Below are positions 19,170-27,625 of a stretch of DNA of 64,000 nt, in pieces. Origin of the DNA: a bacterium. GTDB taxonomy: Bacteria; Bacillota; Bacilli; Lactobacillales; Streptococcaceae. Where the stretch lies: contig CAJNCF010000004.1 of assembly GCA_905221195.1 (NCBI GenBank), positions 62,001-126,000 on the forward strand, written 5' to 3'. The notes beneath the pieces were generated by a model. That model worked only from the letters and a program-made list of their open reading frames with translations, was not told where the DNA came from and did not search any database. A program made the position numbers and the translations under genes. Position 1 is the first letter of the stretch, and the number at the start of each line of letters is the position of its first letter.

Positions 19170-19499
19170 ATGGCTTATACAGAAGAACAAATCGAAACTA
19201 TCAAAACACGAATTTTATCAGCCTTGGAAGAAGTCATCGACCCTGAGTTGGGGATTGATATTGTTAATCTTGGTTTGATTTATGAGATTCGTTTTGACGG
19301 CGACACAGGACAAACAGAGATTGATATGACTTTGACAACTATGGGTTGTCCCCTAGCGGACCTTTTGACGGACCAGATTTATGATGCCATGACAGAGGTG
19401 CCAGAAGTGACTGATACTGAGGTTAAATTAGTCTGGTATCCAGCCTGGACCGTTGAAAAAATGAGTCGCTATGCCCGCATTGCCCTAGGTATTAAGTAA
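19170..19499 (+). CDS. MIP18/DUF59-family metal-sulfur cluster assembly factor
   Basis: The 109-residue protein has the DUF59 core: SALEEVIDPELGIDIVNLGLIYEI, then the Cys motif TTMGCPLAD. Such proteins help mature Fe-S proteins (SufT/PaaD relatives). The GTG at 19158 is less likely than ATG 19170, which has GAGTGAGG upstream. It lies in the same transcript as dnaG-rpoD. Its direct clients are unknown. Confidence 0.88.
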   Translation: MAYTEEQIETIKTRILSALEEVIDPELGIDIVNLGLIYEIRFDGDTGQTEIDMTLTTMGCPLADLLTDQIYDAMTEVPEVTDTEVKLVWYPAWTVEKMSRYARIALGIK

Positions 19500-19596
19500 A
19501 CAGATAAAAGTATATGAGAGACCATTGGAAAAGCAGGAAATTTTACCTCTTTTCCTCTAGTCTCTCCTTTCTTTTGCTGATTTTATTCAAAGAAAA

Positions 19597-19605
19597 TGAT
19601 ATAAT
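19597..19605 (+). promoter_or_regulatory. extended -10 immediately before cpoA
   Basis: TGATATAAT ends only 7 bases before the cpoA ATG at 19613. Transcription would begin at or near the A of the start codon, giving a leaderless mRNA, unless a later in-frame ATG is used. Confidence 0.65.
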
Positions 19606-19612
19606 AGTAGTT

Positions 19613-20656
19613 ATGGAAAAAAAGAAATTACGCATCAATATGTTGAGTTCAAGTGAGAAAGTAGCAGGACAAGGAGTTTCAGGTGCCTATCGTGAATTAG
19701 TTCGTCTTCTTCACCGTGATGCCAAGGACCAATTGATTGTTACTGAAAATCTACCAATCGAGGCAGATGTGACTCACTTTCATACGATTGATTTCCCCTA
19801 TTATTTATCTACATTCCAAAAGAAACGCTCAGGGAGAAAAATTGGCTATGTGCACTTTTTGCCTGATACACTGGAGGGAAGCTTGAAGATTCCATTTTTC
19901 TTAAAGGGAATTGTTAAACGCTATGTATTTTCTTTTTACAATCGGATGGAGCACTTGGTGGTGGTCAATCCTATGTTTATCGAGGATTTGGTGGCCGCTG
20001 GTATTCCACGTGAAAAAGTGACCTATATTCCTAACTTTGTTAACAAGGAAAAATGGCATCCTCTTTCACAAGAAGAGGTGGCTCGACTGCGCGCAGAGCT
20101 AGGTGTTAATGAAAATCAGTTTATCGTAGTGGGTGCTGGTCAAGTTCAGAAACGTAAGGGGATTGATGACTTTATCCGTCTGGCTGAGGAATTACCCCAC
20201 ATTACCTTTATCTGGGCAGGTGGTTTCTCTTTTGGAGGCATGACAGATGGTTATGAACGCTATAAGAAAATGATGGATAATCCTCCAGAAAATTTGATGT
20301 TTCCAGGTATCGTGTCGCCAGAGCGAATGCGTGAGTTGTATGCCCTAGCGGATCTTTTCTTGCTGCCTAGTTATAATGAGCTCTTTCCTATGACCATTTT
20401 AGAGGCTGCTAGTTGTGAAGCGCCTATTATGTTGCGTGATTTGGATCTCTATAAGGTAATTTTGGAGGGGAATTATCGGGCGACAGCAGATAGAGAAGAG
20501 ATGAAAGAAGCTATTTTGGAATATCAAGCAAATCCTGCTGCCTTAAAAGATCTCAAAGAAAAGGCTAAGAATATTTCCAGAGAATATTCTGAAGAGCATC
20601 TGTTACAAATCTGGTTAGACTTTTATGAGAAACAAGCCGCTTTAGGGAGAAAGTAA
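19613..20656 (+). CDS. cpoA: GT4 glycosyltransferase, CpoA-like diglycosyl-diacylglycerol synthase
   Basis: The 347-residue GT4-family enzyme has two Rossmann domains with the C-terminal donor-site pattern NELFPMTILEAASCEAPI. In pneumococcus the gene at this place, after dnaG-rpoD, is cpoA, whose product adds galactose to glucosyl-diacylglycerol; mutants change beta-lactam resistance. A longer reading frame from 19514 is rejected because its start codons precede the -10. ATG 19613 may be read from a leaderless transcript; the next ATG in frame is at residue 9 (NMLSSSEK). It is followed by a second GT4 gene, probably working in the same pathway. Confidence 0.85.
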   Translation: MEKKKLRINMLSSSEKVAGQGVSGAYRELVRLLHRDAKDQLIVTENLPIEADVTHFHTIDFPYYLSTFQKKRSGRKIGYVHFLPDTLEGSLKIPFFLKGIVKRYVFSFYNRMEHLVVVNPMFIEDLVAAGIPREKVTYIPNFVNKEKWHPLSQEEVARLRAELGVNENQFIVVGAGQVQKRKGIDDFIRLAEELPHITFIWAGGFSFGGMTDGYERYKKMMDNPPENLMFPGIVSPERMRELYALADLFLLPSYNELFPMTILEAASCEAPIMLRDLDLYKVILEGNYRATADREEMKEAILEYQANPAALKDLKEKAKNISREYSEEHLLQIWLDFYEKQAALGRK

Positions 20657-20671
20657 AAAGTGAGGTAATCT

Positions 20672-21997
20672 ATGCGAATTGGTTTATTTACAGATACCTA
20701 TTTTCCTCAGGTTTCTGGTGTTGCGACCAGTATTCGAACTCTGAAAACAGAACTTGAAAAGCAGGGGCATGTTGTTTTTATCTTTACGACGACGGATAAG
20801 GATGTCAATCGTTATGAAGATTGGCAGATTATCCGCATTCCAAGTGTTCCCTTTTTTGCTTTTAAAGATCGTCGCTTTGCCTATCGAGGCTTTAGCAAGG
20901 CGCTTGAAATTGCCAAGCAGTATCAGCTAGATATTATCCATACTCAGACTGAATTTTCTCTTGGTTTGTTAGGGATTTGGATTGCGCGTGAACTGAAAAT
21001 TCCAGTCATTCATACCTATCACACCCAGTACGAAGACTATGTGCATTATATTGCCAAGGGGATGTTGATTCGTCCGAGTATGGTCAAGTACCTCGTCAGA
21101 GGTTTCTTGCATGATGTGGATGGGGTTATTTGCCCGAGTGAGATTGTCCGTGATTTGCTGTCTGACTATAAGGTCAAGGTTGAAAAACGGGTCATTCCAA
21201 CTGGTATTGAATTAGCTAAGTTTGAGCGTCCAGAAATCAAGCAGGAAAATTTGAAAGAACTGCGTAGTAAACTAGGGATTCAAGATGATGAAAAGATGCT
21301 ACTTAGTCTTTCAAGAATTTCCTATGAAAAAAATATTCAAGCAGTATTAGCAGCCTTTGCTGAAGTTCTGAAAGAAGAAGACAAGGTTAAACTGGTGGTA
21401 GCTGGGGACGGTCCTTATCTAGATGACCTCAAAGAGCAAGCCCAGAAACTAGAGATTCAAGATTCAGTCATCTTTACTGGCATGATTGCTCCTAGTGAGA
21501 CGGCTCTTTACTATAAGGCGGCGGATTTCTTCATCTCTGCATCGACAAGTGAAACCCAAGGTTTGACTTATTTGGAAAGTTTAGCTAGTGGAACGCCTGT
21601 CATTGCACATGGAAATCCTTATCTAGACAATCTGATCAGTGATAAAATGTTTGGAACCTTGTATTACGGTGAATATGATCTGGCTGGAGCTATTCTGGAA
21701 GCCTTGATTGCTACGCCTGACATGAATGAGCATACCTTATCAGAGAAATTGTACGAGATTTCAGCGGAGAACTTTGGGAAACGGGTGCATGAGTTTTATC
21801 TGGATGCCATTATTTCAAATAATTTCGAGAAAGATTTAGCCAAAGATGATACGGTTGGTCAGCGTATCTTTAAGACAGTTTTGTATCTTCCACAACAGGT
21901 GGTTGCTGTGCCCGTAAAAGGCTCTAGACGGATGCTGAAGGCTTCAAAAACGCAGCTAATCAGCATCAGAGATTATTGGAAAGACAGTGAAGAATAG
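20672..21997 (+). CDS. GT4 glycosyltransferase, monoglucosyl-diacylglycerol synthase-like
   Basis: The 441-residue protein starts MRIGLFTDTYFPQVSGVATS, the hallmark of the alMGS-type 1,2-diacylglycerol 3-glucosyltransferases. The donor site pattern is SETQGLTYLESLASGTPVIA. A basic C-terminal extension (RRMLKASKTQLISIRD) could bind the membrane. It would make glucosyl-diacylglycerol, the acceptor for the upstream CpoA-like enzyme, which also anchors lipoteichoic acid. GTGAGG lies before the ATG. The gap to cpoA is 15 bases. Confidence 0.87.
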   Translation: MRIGLFTDTYFPQVSGVATSIRTLKTELEKQGHVVFIFTTTDKDVNRYEDWQIIRIPSVPFFAFKDRRFAYRGFSKALEIAKQYQLDIIHTQTEFSLGLLGIWIARELKIPVIHTYHTQYEDYVHYIAKGMLIRPSMVKYLVRGFLHDVDGVICPSEIVRDLLSDYKVKVEKRVIPTGIELAKFERPEIKQENLKELRSKLGIQDDEKMLLSLSRISYEKNIQAVLAAFAEVLKEEDKVKLVVAGDGPYLDDLKEQAQKLEIQDSVIFTGMIAPSETALYYKAADFFISASTSETQGLTYLESLASGTPVIAHGNPYLDNLISDKMFGTLYYGEYDLAGAILEALIATPDMNEHTLSEKLYEISAENFGKRVHEFYLDAIISNNFEKDLAKDDTVGQRIFKTVLYLPQQVVAVPVKGSRRMLKASKTQLISIRDYWKDSEE

Positions 21998-22011
21998 AAA
22001 GAGGAACAGCT

Positions 22012-22203
22012 ATGAAAAAACAATTAATGAGAAGCGGTCGTGACAAAAAGATTGCGGGTGTTTGTGCTGGGGTGGCTTATTATTTTGATATAGATCCTAC
22101 TATTGTTCGTGTAATATGGGGTGTTCTTGCTTTTGGTTATGGAGCTGGAATTGTAGCCTATATCATTTTATGGATGATTGCACCAGTAGCAACTGACTAT
22201 TGA
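22012..22203 (+). CDS. PspC-domain small membrane protein
   Basis: The 63-residue protein is a lone PspC domain: SGRDKKIAGVCAGVAYYFDIDPTIVRVIW, then a hydrophobic helix to the C-terminus. PspC-type proteins respond to envelope stress in other bacteria; the role of this minimal form is unknown. AGAGGAAC precedes the ATG. It follows the glycolipid synthase gene by 14 bases, consistent with a membrane-related task. Confidence 0.88.
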   Translation: MKKQLMRSGRDKKIAGVCAGVAYYFDIDPTIVRVIWGVLAFGYGAGIVAYIILWMIAPVATDY

Positions 22204-22261
22204 AAACTAGCTGAATTCATGCTAAGATATTAGAAAATAGAATGTAACGAAGGAGAAGAAA

Positions 22262-22396
22262 ATGGCATTTGGAGATAATGGAAATCGTAAAAAAACCTTG
22301 TTTGAGAAATTAACTTTAATTATCGTTGTTATTATGCTTTTGGCAAGTATTTTGGGTATTTTTGCAACTGCAATTGGTGCCCTCAGTAATCTATAA
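22262..22396 (+). CDS. 44-residue DUF4044-type membrane protein
   Basis: The product begins MAFGDNGNRKKTLFEKLT and continues as one hydrophobic helix of about 25 residues (residues 18-43). GAAGGAGAAG stands just before the ATG. This fits the small DUF4044 family found upstream of obg in streptococci; function is unknown. It is short enough to be missed by length-filtered annotation. A hairpin terminator follows 24 bases after the stop. Confidence 0.8.
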   Translation: MAFGDNGNRKKTLFEKLTLIIVVIMLLASILGIFATAIGALSNL

Positions 22397-22420
22397 AATA
22401 GATTCAAGAAAATTTTGTGA

Positions 22421-22443
22421 CTGGGATTTCCCAGCCCTTTTTT
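22421..22443 (+). terminator. short terminator before obg
   Basis: CTGGG and CCCAG form a 5-bp stem with loop ATTT, then CCC and six T. It may allow read-through into obg, which begins 17 bases later. Confidence 0.6.
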
Positions 22444-22459
22444 AAAGTGAGAAGAAAAA

Positions 22460-23770
22460 ATGAGTATGTTTTTAGATACAGCCAAGATCAAGGTCAAGGC
22501 TGGTAATGGTGGCGATGGCATGGTTGCCTTTCGCCGTGAAAAATATGTCCCTAATGGCGGTCCTTGGGGCGGTGATGGTGGACGTGGAGGTAATGTAGTC
22601 TTCGTTGTAGACGAAGGTTTGCGTACCCTCATGGATTTCCGCTACAATCGCCATTTTAAGGCTGATTCTGGTGAAAAAGGAATGACTAAAGGGATGCATG
22701 GTCGTGGTGCCGAGGACCTTAGAGTTCGCGTACCACAAGGTACGACTGTGCGTGATGCCGAGACAGGCAAGGTCTTGACAGATTTGATTGAACACGGGCA
22801 AGAATTTATTGTAGCCCACGGTGGTCGTGGTGGCCGTGGAAATATCCGCTTTGCGACACCAAAAAATCCTGCACCTGAAATCTCTGAAAATGGAGAACTA
22901 GGTCAGGAGCGTGAGTTACAGTTAGAACTAAAAATCCTTGCGGATGTTGGTTTAGTAGGATTCCCATCTGTAGGAAAATCAACACTTTTAAGTGTTATCA
23001 CCTCAGCTAAACCTAAAATTGGTGCTTACCACTTTACCACTATCGTGCCAAATCTAGGTATGGTTCGTACCCAATCAGGTGAATCCTTTGCAGTAGCCGA
23101 CTTGCCAGGTTTGATTGAAGGGGCTAGTCAGGGAGTCGGTCTGGGAACCCAGTTCCTCCGTCACATCGAGCGTACCCGTGTTATCCTCCATATCATTGAC
23201 ATGTCAGCTAGCGAAGGCCGTGATCCTTATGAGGACTACCTAGCTATCAATAAGGAGTTGGAGTCATACAATCTTCGTCTCATGGAGCGTCCACAGATTA
23301 TTGTAGCCAATAAGATGGACATGCCTGAGAGTCAGGAAAATCTTGAAGAATTCAAGAAAAAATTGGCTGAAAACTACGATGAATTTGAAGAGTTACCAGC
23401 TATTTTCCCAATATCTGGTTTGACCAAGCAAGGTCTGGCAACGCTCTTGGATGCTACAGCTGAATTGTTAGACAAGACACCAGAATTCTTGCTCTACGAC
23501 GAGTCAGATATGGAAGAAGAAGCCTACTACGGCTTTGACGAAGAAGAAAAAGTCTTTGAAATTAGTCGTGATGACGATGCGACATGGGTACTTTCTGGTG
23601 AAAAACTCATGAAACTCTTTAATATGACCAACTTTGATCGTGACGAATCTGTTATGAAATTTGCCCGTCAATTACGTGGTATGGGGGTTGATGAAGCCCT
23701 ACGTGCGCGTGGAGCTAAAGATGGCGATTTGGTCCGCATTGGTAAATTTGAGTTTGAATTTGTAGATTAG
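22460..23770 (+). CDS. obg: GTPase Obg (CgtA)
   Basis: The 436-residue essential GTPase acts in 50S ribosome assembly and stress control. The Gly-rich Obg fold (about 1-158) has [16 protein letters not shown] and repeated GG turns. The G domain shows GFPSVGKST (P-loop), [10 protein letters not shown] (switch region) and NKMD. The C-terminal OCT domain (about 355-436) ends [15 protein letters not shown]. Length is normal. No separate strong promoter is visible. The small downstream gene begins 9 bases after its stop. Confidence 0.97.
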   Translation: MSMFLDTAKIKVKAGNGGDGMVAFRREKYVPNGGPWGGDGGRGGNVVFVVDEGLRTLMDFRYNRHFKADSGEKGMTKGMHGRGAEDLRVRVPQGTTVRDAETGKVLTDLIEHGQEFIVAHGGRGGRGNIRFATPKNPAPEISENGELGQERELQLELKILADVGLVGFPSVGKSTLLSVITSAKPKIGAYHFTTIVPNLGMVRTQSGESFAVADLPGLIEGASQGVGLGTQFLRHIERTRVILHIIDMSASEGRDPYEDYLAINKELESYNLRLMERPQIIVANKMDMPESQENLEEFKKKLAENYDEFEELPAIFPISGLTKQGLATLLDATAELLDKTPEFLLYDESDMEEEAYYGFDEEEKVFEISRDDDATWVLSGEKLMKLFNMTNFDRDESVMKFARQLRGMGVDEALRARGAKDGDLVRIGKFEFEFVD

Positions 23771-23779
23771 GAGACTGAT

Positions 23780-23938
23780 ATGGGAGATAAACCGATATCT
23801 TTCCGAGATGCGGATGGCAATTTCGTTTCCGCCGCAGACCTTTGGAATGAAAAGAAATTGGAAGAACTATTTAATCGTCTCAATCCAAACCGTGCCCTGA
23901 GATTGGCACGAACTAAAAATGAAAATCCATCACAGTAA
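23780..23938 (+). CDS. 52-residue conserved small protein after obg
   Basis: The product begins MGDKPISFRDADGNFVSAADLW and ends NENPSQ, a polar, cytoplasmic, probably helical peptide with no recognised domain. AGGAGA precedes the ATG with good spacing. A small protein of this type follows obg in pneumococcus. Function is unknown. It ends just before the bidirectional terminator shared with argR. Confidence 0.75.
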   Translation: MGDKPISFRDADGNFVSAADLWNEKKLEELFNRLNPNRALRLARTKNENPSQ

Positions 23939-23944
23939 AGAAGA

Positions 23945-23985
23945 TAAAAAATTCCGTGCCTTAACATCAGACACGGAGTTTTTTT
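23945..23985. terminator. bidirectional terminator between obg operon and argR
   Basis: TCCGTG and CACGGA form the stem. A-runs lie to the left and T-runs to the right, so it can end transcription from both sides. The convergent genes end 6 bases upstream and at its right edge. Confidence 0.85.
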
Positions 23986-24454
23986 ATTCACCAAAAAAGA
24001 ATGGTGGTGTGAATTTTTTCAATTCTTCAAAACAACTTTGTGCAGCCTCTGCATCTTCACAGATGACCAGACAGACATCGTCCCCACAGAGCGTAGCGAT
24101 AGCGTCAGGAAAGCTCAAAGCATCAATAATAGAACCAAATGATTGAGCCAGACCAGGAAGAGTTTTCAAAAGTACTTGATGTTGAACAGGACGCATCAGT
24201 ACAAGAGCATCCTCCATATAAGTCTCCAAGCGTTTTTCCCATTTTGAGATAGAACCAGTATTGAGTACGTAGTAAGAATTATCTTCTTCACGTATTTTTG
24301 AGAGATTCATTGTTTTGATGTCACGGGAAAGAGTTGCCTGAGTAACTTGAATGTCGTTATCGGCAAGAAGAGCTTGTAACTCAGCTTGAGTATGAATCTT
24401 GTTTTTGCTTACAAGTGCTCGTATGAGTTGGTGGCGGTGTTCAGATTTATTCAT
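23984..24454 (-). CDS. argR: ArgR/AhrC-family arginine repressor
   Basis: The 156-residue regulator has the winged helix-turn-helix N-terminus ([18 protein letters not shown], then [14 protein letters not shown]) and a C-terminal oligomerisation domain where arginine binds, with [26 protein letters not shown]. Streptococci usually carry several ArgR paralogues; this one is the copy next to pepX. AAGGAG lies before the ATG and overlaps the palindrome TGTACAAAGTACA. The region upstream is filled by the decayed pepX tail. Confidence 0.93.
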   Translation of the reverse strand: MNKSEHRHQLIRALVSKNKIHTQAELQALLADNDIQVTQATLSRDIKTMNLSKIREEDNSYYVLNTGSISKWEKRLETYMEDALVLMRPVQHQVLLKTLPGLAQSFGSIIDALSFPDAIATLCGDDVCLVICEDAEAAQSCFEELKKFTPPFFFGE

Positions 24455-24468
24455 AAAAATTTACTCCT

Positions 24469-24481
24469 TGTACAAAGTACA
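24469..24481. promoter_or_regulatory. palindrome at the argR ribosome site
   Basis: TGTACAAAGTACA has perfect 5-base arms (TGTAC/GTACA) and overlaps the argR SD. It could be an operator or a translational element. No matching second copy was found. Confidence 0.3.
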
Positions 24482-24484
24482 GAA

Positions 24485-25083
24485 AGCGTGGACTGATCGA
24501 AATCGTCAGTCGAGTGGTAAGCGGTATTGTCACGTATGATGATTTCAAAGTCAGTAGTATAAAGAACTAGATGGAGAGCATCTCCCTCTTTTAACTTGTC
24601 ACTTGTTGGGTGCAGATGAATTGGCTGTCTACCCCTTCATCTACATTGATGTTCTTTAATGACAGTGAATCATTCAATTTTGGTAGCATTTTGTCACGGC
24701 TTCTTGTGAATGTACGCTAAACGGTAATTCACAGAGATTGTCCAACATGTGGTGTGGTAGCGTGTAGTATAGAGGGTCACACATGTTGGTTAAGGGTGTT
24801 GGTATCATTTATCCAAGGTTCAGCAGTGGGGGTAGAATAGTCTGTTCTTTGGACAGGATTTGATACCAAGTTGTAGTTTATACTCAATGAAAATCAAAAA
24901 GCAAACTAGGAAGCTAGCCGTAAGCTGTACTTGAGTACGGTAAGGCGACGCTGACGTGGTTTGAAGAGATTTTCGAAGAGTATTAGTTAGACTGTTCAAG
25001 TGGGGGTTATTGATTATAGGAAGGTCAATGGGTCTTTGAGTGACCTTGTCCTTGGAATTCTTCCATATTGAAAGTCTGATAGC
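24485..25083 (-). pseudogene. decayed duplicate of the pepX 3' end, split by a BOX element
   Basis: Read on the minus strand this region is collinear with the last 540 bases of intact pepX. The part 24506-24600 matches 25128-25222 closely (shared GGTGGTAAGCGGTATTGTCA-type and ATTTCAAAGTCAGTAGTATA blocks). The part 24993-25083 matches about 25527-25620 (GTTCAAGTG, AGGAAGGTCAATG, CCTTGG). In between similarity is patchy and frames are broken. A BOX element sits in the middle. The 629-base gap between argR and pepX holds nothing else I can recognise. Confidence 0.85.
24879..24985 (-). repeat. BOX element 2 inside the pepX remnant
   Basis: It starts TATACTCAATGAAAATC, continues with GCAAACTAGGAAGCTAGCCG, and ends GGCGACGCTGACGTGGTTTG then TTCGAAGAGTATTA. 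It carries the boxA core GGTAAGGCGACGCTGACG used in BOX-PCR typing, in minus orientation. Confidence 0.92.
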
Positions 25084-27366
25084 CTATACCTTTTGGCAAG
25101 GTAGGATAAGTGTAGACTGTTCAAGATCAACAGTCAGGTGGTAAGCGGTATTGTCACGAATGGTGATTTCAAAGTCAGTAGTATAAAGGACTAGACGGAG
25201 AGTGTCGCCTTCTTTTAACTTGTAAATAGTTGGTTGCAGTTCAAACTGGATATCCATCCATTCATTTGCATTAATATTCTCAACTATTAGCAAATCATTT
25301 CGATTTTGCAAATTGAGGTAGCCCTTGGTTACGACTCGTTGTGAATCTGGTCTAAATGGCAGTTCACAAAGATTTTCCAGCATATGATAGCGACCGTTGT
25401 CAATGGTTCTAGCACTTAAAACAGCTGGATAAGGTTGTAGGTATTTCTTTTGTCCAAATTCTAGCAGTTGGGCAGATAAGAGTCCCTTGTTTGTACTGGA
25501 TTTGATACGTAGATTGAGCTGAGCACGACCGTTCAAGTGAAGATCCTTGGTCACAGGAAGGTCAATAGTAATCTGATTGACTTTTCCTTGGTAGAGCTCT
25601 GCATTGAAGGTCTGGTAGGTCTTACCATAACGCTCAAAATCCTTATCTGAGTACTGATTTTGAATGACTTGCTCTTCTTGACCAAGTGAGAAGGTTTCAA
25701 AGTTCTCTTGCTGACCGAAGGTATCAAGTGATAACCAAGTCTGAGGAGTGGTATTATCCTGCCAGATGACAGTAGGAAGTTGGTAATCCGTTTCCTGTCC
25801 CAGTAATTTCTTAGTCAGCAAGGCATTCATGGATTCACGGAAGTCAATAGATTGCCAGTTGTTCATGTAAACATGGTCACCATTATGGAAAAAGAGATGC
25901 TTATTTATATGAGTAGGAAGAGCATGGAACATCTGGTAAACATGAAGTGGTTTAACATTCCAATCTTGTGAACCATGGGTAAAGACAACCTCAGCTTTTA
26001 CCTTGTCAGCATTGAGCAGATAGTTGCGGTCATGCCAAAACTGATTATAGTCACCAGACTTGCGATCCAGTTGCTCTTTTACTTTTTCTAAGTCAGCTTG
26101 GTGAGCTTCATTAGCACGGATATAGTCGCCAGCCAGGAGATTACGAGAATAGGTTAACTCAGCAAGGGAGTCAAAGTCTTCACCTGGATAGCCACCTGGG
26201 CTAGTCACCAGACCGTTTTCACGGTAGTAGTTGTACCATGAGGAGATGCCAGCCTCAGCAATGATAACCTCTAAACCATCGACTCCTGTAGTCGCAAGAC
26301 CATTGGACATGGTACCTAGATAGGAAAGTCCTGTTGTAGCTACTTTTCCGTTTGACCAGTCAGCTTTTACTTGACGCTGGCGCGTGTGATCAGTGAAGGC
26401 ACGGCAACGACCATTGAGCCAGTCGATGACATTTTTATAAGCCTCGATTTGCTGGTAGTCTCCGTTAGTCATGAAACCAGTAGAGTCTTTGGTACCAACA
26501 CCTGAAACATAAATATTAGCAAAACCTCGTGGAAGGAAGTAGTCGTTGAGACTATAGCTAGCGTTAATGTGAGTTAGCTTTTCCTCAGCTTCTGCCACAA
26601 GTTCAGCTTGACTTTGGGGTTGGACGAGATTTAGTTGAGGTTCTTCTAACTCAATCTTGTGAGCAGGTTTGACCTCAAGCTCGCCCTCCATCTTGTATAG
26701 AGCCTTGTCGCTGGCCTTGTCATTTGTTCCCTGATGATAGGGACTAGCCGTCATGATAGCAGGGATCTGTCCATCAAAACGAGGGCGAATAATGCTGACC
26801 TTGACTAAGTCAGGTAGGCCCTTTTTGTCAGTATCGACACGAGACTCAACGTAGACCACCTCTCGAATGGCATCATGGCTGGAAAAAGTAGCCAAGCTCT
26901 TGCCATTAAAGTAGTGGTAGGTATTATCTTCAGGGATAAGGCCGTCACTTACCAGTTGATCAATCAGGAGATTTCCTTTTTTGGTTCGAGTATTGAGCAA
27001 CTGATAGAGATTTTCAATCAAGTCACCATATACGATGGGAAAGCCAGTTTCTTTACGGAAAGTTTGGCTATCCTCAAAATCAACAAGATAGCTAAAACCT
27101 AACACTTGAAAAGCAATCGTGTAGAAAATATCCTCGCTTAGTTCTCGCTCTGATCGAAAGAAGGTTAGGAGGTCAGTCTCTTTATCAGCAGCTAAACTTG
27201 CTAGGGGATAATCTGTATGTTGGTGGGTGAAAAAGACATGGCGCAGAAAATTCTCTAATAGTTCCTTTTCGGATAAGTTAATATGAAAAGGGAAGCCGTA
27301 TGACTGAAAATCCTGATAAATTTTATCTCTAGCTAGGGCTATATAACTATATTGATTAAAACGCAT
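25084..27366 (-). CDS. pepX: Xaa-Pro dipeptidyl-peptidase PepX
   Basis: The 760-residue S15-family serine peptidase removes X-Pro dipeptides from peptide N-termini and serves in amino-acid supply from Pro-rich host proteins. The nucleophile motif is GLSYLGT at about residue 350. The Asp is in [10 protein letters not shown] and the His in HNGDHVY. The helical N-terminal dimerisation domain and C-terminal jelly-roll domain are both present and the length is normal. GGAGG is 5 bases before the ATG. Its tail is duplicated downstream. In pneumococcus pepX is, from memory, next to dnaE; here a 16-kb adhesin gene lies between. Confidence 0.96.
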   Translation of the reverse strand: MRFNQYSYIALARDKIYQDFQSYGFPFHINLSEKELLENFLRHVFFTHQHTDYPLASLAADKETDLLTFFRSERELSEDIFYTIAFQVLGFSYLVDFEDSQTFRKETGFPIVYGDLIENLYQLLNTRTKKGNLLIDQLVSDGLIPEDNTYHYFNGKSLATFSSHDAIREVVYVESRVDTDKKGLPDLVKVSIIRPRFDGQIPAIMTASPYHQGTNDKASDKALYKMEGELEVKPAHKIELEEPQLNLVQPQSQAELVAEAEEKLTHINASYSLNDYFLPRGFANIYVSGVGTKDSTGFMTNGDYQQIEAYKNVIDWLNGRCRAFTDHTRQRQVKADWSNGKVATTGLSYLGTMSNGLATTGVDGLEVIIAEAGISSWYNYYRENGLVTSPGGYPGEDFDSLAELTYSRNLLAGDYIRANEAHQADLEKVKEQLDRKSGDYNQFWHDRNYLLNADKVKAEVVFTHGSQDWNVKPLHVYQMFHALPTHINKHLFFHNGDHVYMNNWQSIDFRESMNALLTKKLLGQETDYQLPTVIWQDNTTPQTWLSLDTFGQQENFETFSLGQEEQVIQNQYSDKDFERYGKTYQTFNAELYQGKVNQITIDLPVTKDLHLNGRAQLNLRIKSSTNKGLLSAQLLEFGQKKYLQPYPAVLSARTIDNGRYHMLENLCELPFRPDSQRVVTKGYLNLQNRNDLLIVENINANEWMDIQFELQPTIYKLKEGDTLRLVLYTTDFEITIRDNTAYHLTVDLEQSTLILPCQKV

Positions 27367-27397
27367 AGAACCTCCATATAAAATTATAGTTAAAATT

Positions 27398-27406
27398 ATT
27401 ATATCA
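27398..27406 (-). promoter_or_regulatory. extended -10 promoter of pepX
   Basis: On the minus strand TGATATAAT is followed after about 30 bases by the pepX ATG. A second TATAAT lies at 27383-27388. The area is very AT-rich and no strong -35 is seen. Confidence 0.5.
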
Positions 27407-27538
27407 AAAAAATAGGGAAATACAAATATAAACGTCAGATTAATTTATTATAAATATTATTAATATTATAACTTAAAACCGAACAAACTTTTTTATTAAA
27501 TTAAACTTTAAAAAATGTGTATAAATAAGTCGATTTTA

Positions 27539-27568
27539 TTGACTTCTACGGGGGGGGGGTGGTATAAT
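27539..27568 (+). promoter_or_regulatory. poly-G promoter of the giant adhesin, likely phase-variable
   Basis: TTGACT (27539-27544) is a 5/6 match to the -35. TGGTATAAT (27560-27568) is a perfect extended -10. The 18-bp spacer contains ten consecutive G (27550-27559). Loss of one G would give the optimal 17 bp, while further changes would weaken the promoter. This is the layout of slipped-strand phase-variable promoters known in Neisseria. The AT-rich stretch upstream could act as an UP element. No comparable G-run exists elsewhere in the window. Confidence 0.85.
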
Positions 27569-27625
27569 ATATACTATGTAATTGTATTCAAATGATTACA
27601 AAAAAACAAAAGGAAAGCGATAACA

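Noticed and set aside
19514..19612. Upstream extension of the cpoA frame with a hydrophobic segment
   Set aside because: It would be a signal-like N-terminus, but the extended -10 lies inside it and the cytoplasmic GT4 family does not have one.
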